From: Ancylobacter aquaticus
GTDB lineage: Bacteria; Pseudomonadota; Alphaproteobacteria; Rhizobiales; Xanthobacteraceae
Reading direction: 5' to 3'
DNA length: 64,000 bases
Assembly: GCF_004339465.1 (NCBI RefSeq)
Contig: NZ_SMFY01000001.1
Span: 1,612,001 to 1,676,000 of the forward strand
Shown: positions 36,465 through 43,454 of the stretch, piece after piece
Layout of the letters: every line of letters begins with the position of its first letter
Numbering within the stretch: the stretch's first letter is position 1
Notes under the pieces: model-generated
The model's input: only the letters and a program-made list of their open reading frames with translations
Told to the model about the DNA's origin: nothing
Databases searched by the model: none
Program-made: the position numbers and the translations under genes

Positions 36465-37367
36465 ATGCCCTTGCAGATGAATCGCGACGTCTTCATCACC
36501 TGCGCCGTCACCGGCGCCGGCGACACCACCGGGCGCTCGCCCCATGTGCCGATCACCCCGCAACAGATCGCCGCGAGCGCCATCGACGCGGCGAAGGCGG
36601 GCGCGGCCGTGGTGCACTGCCATGTGCGCGACCCCGAGACCGGCGCCGCCTCGCGCCGCCTCGACCTCTATCGCGAGGTGACGGACCGCATCCGCTCGGC
36701 CGAGGTGGACGTGGTGCTGAACCTCACCGCCGGCATGGGCGGCGACCTCGTCTTCGGCAACGTCGAGGCGCCGTTTCCGCTGAACGAGAAAGCCACTGAC
36801 ATGGCCGGCGCCACCGAGCGCGTCGCCCATGTCGCCGCGTGCCTGCCGGAAATCTGCACGCTCGATTGCGGCACGATGAATTTCAGCCTCGGCGACTATG
36901 TCATGACCAACACGCCTTCCATGCTGCGGGAAATGGCGCGGCAGATGACCGCGCTGGGCGTGCGGCCGGAGATCGAAGCCTTCGACACCGGGCATCTCTG
37001 GTTCGCCAGGCAGCTTGCAGAAGAAGGGCTGATCGAGGACCCGGTGCTGATCCAGCTCTGCATGGGCATTCCCTGGGGCGCGCCTGATGACCTCAACACC
37101 TACATGGCGATGGTCAACAATGTGCCCGCCGGCTGGACCTTCTCCGCCTTCTCCATCGGCCGCAACGCCATGGCCTATCCGGCGGCGGCGGTGCTGGCGG
37201 GCGGCAATGTGCGTGTCGGGCTGGAGGATAACCTCTATGTCGGCAAGGGCCAGCTCGCCACCAACGCCCAGCTTGTGGAGAAGGCGGCAACCGTGGTGAC
37301 GAATATGGGCGCACGCCTCATCGGGCCTGCCGAGGTTCGCGAGAAGCTGAAGCTGGTGAAGCGCTGA
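36465..37367 (+). CDS. BKACE-family 3-dehydrocarnitine-cleaving enzyme (DUF849)
   Basis: 300 residues of the beta-keto acid cleavage (BKACE/DUF849) family, a zinc TIM-barrel. Motifs: VHCHVRDPETG near 48 (zinc-binding His pair), NLTAGMGG, LDCGTMNF, EIEAFDTGHLWFA, and GLEDNLYVGKGQLATNAQLVEKA near the end. The start is the ATG after CAGGAGCC. Predicted reaction: 3-dehydrocarnitine plus acetyl-CoA gives betainyl-CoA and acetoacetate. The substrate follows from the adjacent carnitine dehydrogenase, 10 bp downstream. Confidence 0.92.
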   Translation: MPLQMNRDVFITCAVTGAGDTTGRSPHVPITPQQIAASAIDAAKAGAAVVHCHVRDPETGAASRRLDLYREVTDRIRSAEVDVVLNLTAGMGGDLVFGNVEAPFPLNEKATDMAGATERVAHVAACLPEICTLDCGTMNFSLGDYVMTNTPSMLREMARQMTALGVRPEIEAFDTGHLWFARQLAEEGLIEDPVLIQLCMGIPWGAPDDLNTYMAMVNNVPAGWTFSAFSIGRNAMAYPAAAVLAGGNVRVGLEDNLYVGKGQLATNAQLVEKAATVVTNMGARLIGPAEVREKLKLVKR

Positions 37368-37377
37368 GGAGGCTGAC

Positions 37378-38901
37378 ATGCCCATCGAGAAATTCGCCCC
37401 CATTTCCCGCGCCGCCTGCATCGGCGGTGGCGTCATCGGCGGCGGCTGGGTTGCCCGCTTCCTGCTTGCCGGCATTGACGTGAGGCTGTTTGACCCGCAC
37501 CCGGACGCCGAGCGCATCGTCGCCGAGGTGCTGGCCAATGCCGAGCGCGCCTATGGCCTGCTCACCAGCGCGCCGTTGCCCCGGCGCGGCCGGCTCTCCT
37601 TCTGCGCCAGCGTGGCCGAGGCGGTGGAAGGCGCGCAATGGGTGCAGGAGAGCGTGCCGGAGCGCCTGGACCTCAAGCGCCGCGTGCTGGCGGAAATCGA
37701 CGCGGCCGCCCCGGCGGAGGCGCTCATCGGCTCCTCCACCTCCGGCCTCAAGCCGACCGACCTGCAGGAGGGGCTCACCCACCCCGGCCGGCTCTTCGTC
37801 GCCCACCCCTACAACCCGGTGTACCTGCTGCCGCTGGTCGAGATCGTCGGCGGCGCCCAGACCGTGCCGGCGACGGTGGAGCGGGCGAAGGCGGTGCTCG
37901 ACGCCATCGGCATGAAGGGCGTCGTCATCGCCCGCGAGATCGAGGCGTTCGTCGGCGACCGGCTGCTCGAGGCGCTGTGGCGCGAGGCGCTATGGCTGAT
38001 CAAGGACGACATCTGCGACGTCGAGACGCTCGACGACGTGATCCGCTATTCCTTCGGGCTGCGCTGGGCGCAGATGGGCCTGTTCCAGACCTACCGGATC
38101 GCCGGCGGCGAGGCCGGCATGCGCCATTTCCTCGCCCAGTTCGGCCCCTGCCTGCAGTGGCCCTGGACCAAGCTCACCGACGTGGTCGACCTCGATGACA
38201 CGCTGGTGGAGAAGATCGGCGCGCAATCGGACGCGCAGGCGGCGGGGCTGTCGATCCGCGAACTGGAGCGCATCCGCGACGAGAACCTCGTCGGCATCGT
38301 GCAGGCGCTCAAGGCCGGCCAGAGCGGCGAGGGCTGGGGCGCGGGAAAGCTACTCAAGGAGTTCGAGCAACGTCTATGGGCGCAGGCCGGCCACACCGCA
38401 CCGCCGGTCGACATGAAGGCGCCGCTGGAACTGGTGGAAACCCGGGTCTCCCCGGCCTGGATCGACTATAACGGCCACATGACCGAGCACCGCTATCTCC
38501 AGGTGTTCGGCGATGCCACCGATGCGCTGCTGCGCCGGATCGGCGTCGATCTCGCCTATGTCGAAGGCGGGCACAGCTATTACACGGTGGAAACCCATCT
38601 GCGGCATCTCGACGAGGCGAAGCTGGGGGAGGGGCTGGTCTGCACCACCCAGATTCTCGCCACGGACGAGAAGCGTCTGCACGTGTTTCACCGGCTCCAT
38701 GCCGGCCCCGAGCGCCGCGAGATCGCCACTGGCGAGCACATGCTGCTGCATGTCGACACCAGCGCCGGCCGGGCCACCCCCGCCGCCGCGCAGGTCCTCT
38801 CCGCCCTCGATGCCATCGCTGCCGCCCACGCCGGGCTGGAGCGGCCGGCGGCGGCCGGGCGTGCCATAGGGCACAAGGCCCGCTTGGCGACGCCAGCGTG
38901 A
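37378..38901 (+). CDS. L-carnitine dehydrogenase fused to betainyl-CoA thioesterase
   Basis: 507 residues in two parts. Residues 1-~320 are a 3-hydroxyacyl-CoA-dehydrogenase-like NAD enzyme (CIGGGVIGGGW at 14-24, SSTSGLKPTDLQ, HPYNPVYLLPLVEIVGG). Residues ~345-480 are a hot-dog thioesterase with the DYNGHM signature (363-368). The first part oxidises L-carnitine to 3-dehydrocarnitine. The second can hydrolyse betainyl-CoA made by the upstream BKACE enzyme, leaving glycine betaine. Fusion puts the first and third steps of one route on one chain; such fusions are known in rhizobial carnitine dehydrogenases. Confidence 0.92.
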   Translation: MPIEKFAPISRAACIGGGVIGGGWVARFLLAGIDVRLFDPHPDAERIVAEVLANAERAYGLLTSAPLPRRGRLSFCASVAEAVEGAQWVQESVPERLDLKRRVLAEIDAAAPAEALIGSSTSGLKPTDLQEGLTHPGRLFVAHPYNPVYLLPLVEIVGGAQTVPATVERAKAVLDAIGMKGVVIAREIEAFVGDRLLEALWREALWLIKDDICDVETLDDVIRYSFGLRWAQMGLFQTYRIAGGEAGMRHFLAQFGPCLQWPWTKLTDVVDLDDTLVEKIGAQSDAQAAGLSIRELERIRDENLVGIVQALKAGQSGEGWGAGKLLKEFEQRLWAQAGHTAPPVDMKAPLELVETRVSPAWIDYNGHMTEHRYLQVFGDATDALLRRIGVDLAYVEGGHSYYTVETHLRHLDEAKLGEGLVCTTQILATDEKRLHVFHRLHAGPERREIATGEHMLLHVDTSAGRATPAAAQVLSALDAIAAAHAGLERPAAAGRAIGHKARLATPA

Positions 38902-38943
38902 CGGAGTAGCCTCAAAAATACCGTCGATCGGCCGCCTCCGACG

Positions 38944-38969
38944 GGAACAGCGTGGCGCGCTCACGCGTT
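38944..38969 (+). promoter_or_regulatory. General stress (EcfG-type) promoter for the GlsB/YeaQ gene
   Basis: GGAAC (38944-38948), 17-nt spacer, CGTT (38966-38969), 36 bp before the start codon. Exact consensus match. Confidence 0.75.
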
Positions 38970-39005
38970 TCTTCGAGGTTCATTCGGGGCAATGGGAGAG
39001 AGACC

Positions 39006-39257
39006 ATGGAAGACGCACAGATTGGCTGGATCGCCGCCATCATCATCGGCGGTCTGGCGGGCTGGATCGCCTCCGCCATCATGAAGACCGGGACCGGGAT
39101 TTTCCTCAACATCGTGCTCGGCATCATCGGCGCGGCGATTGCCAGCTTCCTCTTCGGCCTGATCGGCGTGGGCTTCGGCGGCTGGATCGGCTATCTCGTC
39201 GCCGGCATCATCGGCGCCTGCATCTTGATAGGGCTGGTCCGCGCGATACGAAACTGA
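39006..39257 (+). CDS. GlsB/YeaQ/YmgE-family stress membrane protein
   Basis: 83 residues with three Gly/Ala/Ile-rich hydrophobic segments and the family pattern GGLAGWIASAIMKTGTGIFLNIVLGIIGA (given here in parts: GGLAGWIASAIMK, then GIFLNIVLGIIGA). The start follows GGGAGAG. Members are transglycosylase-associated small proteins induced by osmotic or general stress. A perfect EcfG-type promoter and a strong terminator frame it as a single-gene unit. Confidence 0.9.
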   Translation: MEDAQIGWIAAIIIGGLAGWIASAIMKTGTGIFLNIVLGIIGAAIASFLFGLIGVGFGGWIGYLVAGIIGACILIGLVRAIRN

Positions 39258-39294
39258 CGCTGCGGCCGGCGGCATTGCCGTCGACCCGATGAAG

Positions 39295-39325
39295 AAGGCG
39301 CGCTCCCGGCGAGCGCGCCTTTTTT
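39295..39325 (+). terminator. Intrinsic terminator between GlsB-type gene and nikR
   Basis: AAGGCGCGCTC (39295-39305) and GAGCGCGCCTT (39311-39321) form a perfect 11-bp stem with a 5-nt loop, followed by T6. It ends transcription of the GlsB/YeaQ gene and may also act on the convergent nikR transcript. Confidence 0.88.
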
Positions 39326-39329
39326 CGTT

Positions 39330-39803
39330 TCAGAACCCGCTCTTCACCCTGAGATGGGTGTGGGCGTGCGGGGCGCCGTGGTTATGGACGTGATGGGCCT
39401 TGTCCTCGACCACCGGGATCAGGCTCAGCGCGCCGTGCATCACCCCGCGTTCGAGGAAGAGCGCCTGCGCATAGGCGGCGATATCGCCGACCTGCCCGCG
39501 CATGACCGTCACATCGACCGATGTCGTGTGGTCCAGCGGCACGGAGAGGGCGGCGACGGTCTGGTCGTGTCGTTCGAGCCGCCCCTGCGGTACGCGCGCG
39601 GCAAGGTTGCGCACCGACTGGTCGATGGTGCAACTGACGACACCGAAGCAGGGCGCCGTCGGCGGCCCATCCGGGCGGGCGGAAAGGCCGCGCCGTACCA
39701 TGTCGCGTATGGCCTCCGAGCGGCTCACCGCGCCGGTCTCCTGCATAAAGGCATCCAGCTGCGCGGCCAGATCGTCGTCTATGGCGATAGTGATCCGCTG
39801 CAT
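39330..39803 (-). CDS. nikR: NikR-family regulator lacking the canonical nickel ligands
   Basis: 157 residues. The ribbon-helix-helix domain (MQRITIAIDDDLAAQLDAF) keeps Arg3 and Thr5 that contact DNA in E. coli NikR (position 7 is Ala, not Thr). The ACT-like domain follows with GQVGDIAAYAQALFLERGVMHGALSLIP. It aligns without gaps to E. coli NikR, yet the four square-planar nickel ligands H76, H87, H89 and C95 are L76, S87, P89 and S95. E30 and D34 of the second site remain. A His-rich tail (HHVHNHGAPHAHTH, seven His) extends beyond the E. coli end. Divergent from nikKMLQO across a consensus NikR box. The start at 39803 matches NikR proteins. Confidence 0.9.
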   Translation of the reverse strand: MQRITIAIDDDLAAQLDAFMQETGAVSRSEAIRDMVRRGLSARPDGPPTAPCFGVVSCTIDQSVRNLAARVPQGRLERHDQTVAALSVPLDHTTSVDVTVMRGQVGDIAAYAQALFLERGVMHGALSLIPVVEDKAHHVHNHGAPHAHTHLRVKSGF

Positions 39804-39904
39804 GAAGGCTCCCCGCCGGAGAGGGGAGGCTAGGTTATCGCCTTGATCCCGGCAAGAATTTTCCCCCGTGCCCATTTTTTGGCCTTGTCGCGGGCAAGCT
39901 GTCG

Positions 39905-39938
39905 TTTGTATGATTTTTATTCAATTAATTCATACAAA
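39905..39938. promoter_or_regulatory. NikR operator (GTATGA-N16-TCATAC)
   Basis: GTATGA (39908-39913), 16 bp, TCATAC (39930-39935): an exact match to the E. coli NikR operator. The arms extend to 9 bp, TTTGTATGA/TCATACAAA. It ends within the AAAGG ribosome-binding site of nikK, so binding would block that operon directly, and it lies about 100 bp before nikR. Confidence 0.92.
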
Positions 39939-39947
39939 GGATGCCGC

Positions 39948-40730
39948 ATGTCCGTTCGCCTCCACGCTGGTCTCGTCGCCTTCGCCGCCCTCGCCCTGCC
40001 GGTCGGCACGGTGCCGGCGTTGGCGCATTTCCAGGAAATCATCCCCTCGGCGGATGTTTTGCCGGAGGGCGGCGCGGTGAGCGTCGACATGGTGTTCACC
40101 CATCCGGTCGAAGGCGGCCCGGTGATGGAGATGAAGAAGCCGGCGAAGATGGGCGTGCTGATGGGCGGCAAGGCGACCGACCTCCTCGGCCAACTCACCG
40201 AAAAGCCGGTGGACGGCAAGAGCGCGTGGTCGCTCGCCTATGAGCTGAAGGAGCCGGGCGCGGCGATCTTCTATGTCGAGCCGCAGCCCTATTGGGAGCC
40301 CTCGGAAGGCAAGTACATCGTCCATTATTCCAAGGTGATCGTCGACAGCTACGCCTCGGGCGAGGGCTGGGACGAATTGGTCGGCCTCCCCGTCGAAATC
40401 CAGCCGCTGACCCGCCCGACCGGCATCTGGGCCGGCAACGTCTTCTCCGGCGTCGTGCTGCAGGACGGCAAGCCGGTGCCCTTCGCCGAGATCGAGGTCG
40501 AGTTCATTAATGACGGCACGGTGAAGCCGCCGAACGACGCCTTCGTCACCCAGGTTCTCAAGGCCGATGCCAACGGCACCTTCACCTATGCGATGCCTCG
40601 CGCCGGCTGGTGGGGCTTTGCCGCGCTGCTGGAAGGCGACACCCCGATGACCTCGCCCGAGGGCAAGCCGGTGCCGGTGGAAGATGGCGCGCTCATCTGG
40701 GTGAAGGCCACCGACATGGGTGGTAAGTAG
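39948..40730 (+). CDS. nikK: NikK-type DUF4198 periplasmic component of nickel ECF transporter
   Basis: 260 residues with a signal peptide ending VPALA. The mature chain would start HFQEIIPSAD, exposing an N-terminal His. DUF4198 features include the VDMVFTHPVEGG strand and the C-terminal Ig/carboxypeptidase-regulatory-like region (GVVLQDGKPVPFAEIEVEF). NikK proteins accompany NikM/NikL in nickel energy-coupling-factor systems. First gene after the NikR box; start chosen at the ATG following AAAGGATG. Confidence 0.88.
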   Translation: MSVRLHAGLVAFAALALPVGTVPALAHFQEIIPSADVLPEGGAVSVDMVFTHPVEGGPVMEMKKPAKMGVLMGGKATDLLGQLTEKPVDGKSAWSLAYELKEPGAAIFYVEPQPYWEPSEGKYIVHYSKVIVDSYASGEGWDELVGLPVEIQPLTRPTGIWAGNVFSGVVLQDGKPVPFAEIEVEFINDGTVKPPNDAFVTQVLKADANGTFTYAMPRAGWWGFAALLEGDTPMTSPEGKPVPVEDGALIWVKATDMGGK

Positions 40731-40736
40731 CCTTTC

Positions 40737-41351
40737 ATGGCGCACATCCCCGACGGCATCCTCTCCGCTCCCGTCCTCATCGCCGGCGGTGCGCTTGCCG
40801 CCGCCGGCGTGGCGCTGGGGCTGCGGCGGCTCGACGACCGGATGACCCCGCGCACCGCCATCCTCGCGGCGGCGTTCTTCGCAGGCTCGCTTGTCGCGGT
40901 GCCGGTGGGGCCGTCCAGCGTCCACCTGCTGCTGGCGGGGCTGATGGGGGTGATGCTCGGCACCGCCGCCTTTCTCGCCGTCCTCGTGGCCCTGTTGTTG
41001 CAGGTGCTGCTGTTCGGCTTTGGCGGACTGACGACGCTCGGGGTGAACACGGTGAACATCGCTCTGCCGGGGGTGCTGTGCGGCCTGCTGCTGGGTCCGG
41101 TGATCCGCTCCACGACGCGACCTGCGGTGCGAGTGGCGGCCGGCGCGCTGGCCGGCGCGCTGGCGGTGCTGGGGACGGGGGGGCTCGTTGCCTTGTCGCT
41201 GTGGCTGTCGTCGAGCGACTACACGCCGGCGGCCCGCGTGGTGATCGCCACCTATCTGCCGCTCGCCCTCGCTGAGGCCGTCGTCACCGCCACCATCGTC
41301 TCCTTCCTCGCCCGCGTGCAGCCCGACGCGCTGAGGCCGGTCGCGCCATGA
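40737..41351 (+). CDS. nikM: NikM/CbiM-type nickel-binding membrane subunit
   Basis: 204-residue membrane protein with about six to seven helices. The N-terminus is MAHIPDGILS. After removal of Met by aminopeptidase, His would be residue 2, as in the MHIxDG metal-binding amino terminus of NikM/CbiM, where the free amine and His2 bind the ion. A second conserved His lies in GPSSVHLLLAGLMG near residue 62, and NTVNIALPG matches the family. It is the substrate-specific S-component of the ECF transporter. Its stop overlaps the nikL start. Confidence 0.92.
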   Translation: MAHIPDGILSAPVLIAGGALAAAGVALGLRRLDDRMTPRTAILAAAFFAGSLVAVPVGPSSVHLLLAGLMGVMLGTAAFLAVLVALLLQVLLFGFGGLTTLGVNTVNIALPGVLCGLLLGPVIRSTTRPAVRVAAGALAGALAVLGTGGLVALSLWLSSSDYTPAARVVIATYLPLALAEAVVTATIVSFLARVQPDALRPVAP

Positions 41352-41902
41352 TCCGTTTCCTGACGGCGCTCTTGCTGGCACTGGCCTTCGCCGGACCGGC
41401 GAACGCGCACAAGCTCAAGGTCTTCGCGACCGTCGAGGAGCGCGCGGTGAAGGGCTACGCCTTCTTCATCGGCGGTGGCCGGGCGGCACAGGCGCCCTGG
41501 ATCGCCAAGGACGCCGCCGGCGCGCGCCTCGCCGAGGGCGCGACGGACGGGGAGGGGCGCTTCGCCTTCCCCGCCCCTCAGCCACCCGCGGATGCGACGG
41601 TAACGGTCGACACGCGCGAGGGGCATGTGGCGTCGGTAACGCTGCCGGCGTCGCGCTTTGGGGGCGCGGTGGTGGCCGGGGCTCCGCCGCTGGCGTCGGA
41701 GAGCCCTGGCCCGGCGGTGGACGGGGCCGAGGCGCGCCTTGCCGGGCTCGTCGAGGCGGCTGTGCAGCGGCAGGTGGCCCCGCTGATGGAACGGATCGAG
41801 GAACTGGATTCGCGCCTGCGCTATGCCGACATCCTCTCCGGCGTCTTCCTCATTCTCGGCCTCGCCGGCATCGGCCTGTGGGCGCGCGGGCGCCGCACAT
41901 GA
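41348..41902 (+). CDS. nikL: NikL-type periplasmic/membrane-anchored component
   Basis: 184 residues. A signal peptide ends GPANA, giving a mature N-terminus HKLKVFATVE with an exposed His. The middle is a small beta domain (AEGATDGEGRFAFPAP), then a coiled segment (AEARLAGLVEAAVQRQVAPLMERIEELDSRL, in parts) and one C-terminal membrane helix ending RGRRT. This layout matches NikL, which replaces NikN in NikKMLQO systems. ATGA overlaps join it to nikM before and nikQ after. Confidence 0.85.
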   Translation: MIRFLTALLLALAFAGPANAHKLKVFATVEERAVKGYAFFIGGGRAAQAPWIAKDAAGARLAEGATDGEGRFAFPAPQPPADATVTVDTREGHVASVTLPASRFGGAVVAGAPPLASESPGPAVDGAEARLAGLVEAAVQRQVAPLMERIEELDSRLRYADILSGVFLILGLAGIGLWARGRRT

Positions 41903-42630
41903 CGGTGGCGGCGCTGCAGACGTCCTCGGGCGACCTTCGCCTGCGCCTCGTCGCGGCCTTCATCGTCATAGCCTGCCTGTCGCAATTGCGCGCGCTCCCC
42001 ATCGCGCTGGCGGCGCTGGCGGCGGTGGGGTTGGTGGCCGCATGGCGCCGGCCCGATGCCCAGCTCTGGCGGCGACTGCTGCATGTCGAGGCTTTCCTGC
42101 TTCTGCTGTTCGCGACGCTCCCCTTCACCCTTGCGGGGCGGCCGCTGTTTACTCTCGGCCCGCTGACGGCGAGCGTCGAGGGCCTGGAGCGCGCCATGCT
42201 GATCGCCGCCAAGGTTTCCGCCTCGGTGCTGGTGCTGACGGTGATGCTGGGGCAGGTCGAGCCAGCGCGGCTCGGCACTGCGCTGCGAGGACTCTATGTG
42301 CCGGAGGCAATCGTGCGCCTGTTCGTGCTCACGGCGCGCTATCTCGGGCTGATTCGCGACGAGGCCCGGCGGCTGCAGGAGGCCATGCGGATGCGCGGCT
42401 TCCGCCCCGGCACGAACCGCCACAGCTGGCGCAGCTATGGCCATCTCATCGGCATGCTGCTGGTGCGGGCGCTGGAACGGGCGCAGCGTGTGGAGGAGGC
42501 GATGCTCTGCCGGGGCTATGAGGGACGTTTCCCGCGCCTCGCCCAGCCTGCCCCCTCGCTGCGGGATTGGGCGGGCGCCTCGGCGGCGGTGGTCTTCGGC
42601 CTCGCGGTCACGGTGGCGGACAGGCTATGA
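41899..42630 (+). CDS. nikQ: NikQ/CbiQ-type ECF transporter transmembrane subunit (T-component)
   Basis: 243 residues with five membrane segments. The two Ala-Arg-Gly coupling helices expected in T-components appear as EAMRMRGFRPG (near 165) and EEAMLCRGYEGRF (near 200). They contact the ATPase grooves. The start is the ATG inside the nikL stop; an earlier ATG at 41878 is less likely. Couples NikO to NikM. Confidence 0.9.
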   Translation: MTVAALQTSSGDLRLRLVAAFIVIACLSQLRALPIALAALAAVGLVAAWRRPDAQLWRRLLHVEAFLLLLFATLPFTLAGRPLFTLGPLTASVEGLERAMLIAAKVSASVLVLTVMLGQVEPARLGTALRGLYVPEAIVRLFVLTARYLGLIRDEARRLQEAMRMRGFRPGTNRHSWRSYGHLIGMLLVRALERAQRVEEAMLCRGYEGRFPRLAQPAPSLRDWAGASAAVVFGLAVTVADRL

Positions 42631-43340
42631 GCGCGCTGCTCGCCCTTGAGGACGTCACTGTCGCCCGTAACGGGGCCGCCGTGCTGCGCGAGGTCAGCCT
42701 TGGCCTCGCCGCCGGCGAGCGGCTGGCCATTGTCGGGCCGAACGGGGCGGGCAAGACGACGCTGCTGCGCACCCTTGTCGGGCTGGAGCACCCGAGCGCT
42801 GGACAGGTGTGGCTGTTCGGCACGCCGTGCCAGACCGAGCGCGATTTCCGCACCCTGCGCCCGCGCATCGGCTATCTGTTCCAGGACAGCGACGACCAGC
42901 TGTTCTGCCCGAGCGTGATCGAGGACGTGGCTTTCGGGCCGCTCAATCTCGGCTGCACCCAGGCGGAAGCTTTTTGCCGGGCGCAGGAGGTGCTGGCGAT
43001 GCTCGGCATCGCCGCTCTCGCCCCGCGGATCAGCCACCGGCTTTCCGGTGGCGAAAAGCGCCTGGTCTGCCTCGCCGGGCTGCTGGCGATGAAGCCAGAC
43101 GTGCTGCTGCTGGATGAACCCACTAACGGCGTCGACACCGAGAACGGAAAGCGCCTGCGGGCGGCGCTGCACGCGTTTCCCGGCGCGATGCTGCTGGTCT
43201 CGCATGATGATGCCTTCATCGCCGAGCTGGCGACACGGGCGATGGCGATCGAGAACGGCCTTCTGTCCCCAGCCGCGCTGCACACCCACGCGCACAGCCA
43301 CACCCATTCGCACCCGCATATCCATGTGAGCGGAGACTGA
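42627..43340 (+). CDS. nikO: NikO/CbiO-type ECF transporter ATPase with polyhistidine tail
   Basis: 237 residues. Walker A GPNGAGKTT (about 38-46), Q-loop FQDSDDQLF typical of CbiO/NikO, signature LSGGEKRLVCLAG, Walker B VLLLDEPTNGVD and switch His in LVSHDD are all present. The last 19 residues alternate His with other residues (HTHAHSHTHSHPHIH, eight His), a probable nickel-binding or storage tail facing the cytosol. Overlaps nikQ by ATGA. Last gene of the nickel operon. Confidence 0.93.
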   Translation: MSALLALEDVTVARNGAAVLREVSLGLAAGERLAIVGPNGAGKTTLLRTLVGLEHPSAGQVWLFGTPCQTERDFRTLRPRIGYLFQDSDDQLFCPSVIEDVAFGPLNLGCTQAEAFCRAQEVLAMLGIAALAPRISHRLSGGEKRLVCLAGLLAMKPDVLLLDEPTNGVDTENGKRLRAALHAFPGAMLLVSHDDAFIAELATRAMAIENGLLSPAALHTHAHSHTHSHPHIHVSGD

Positions 43341-43454
43341 GGACTTGGGGCGGCAGCGGCGCGCGCGCCCCTCAAAGGCTCGCCTCGGCTGACGGCGCCT
43401 TCTATGCTGGCCCGACGCAGTCGCGATCCCCCCGAACCCATCCACGAGGCGCCC

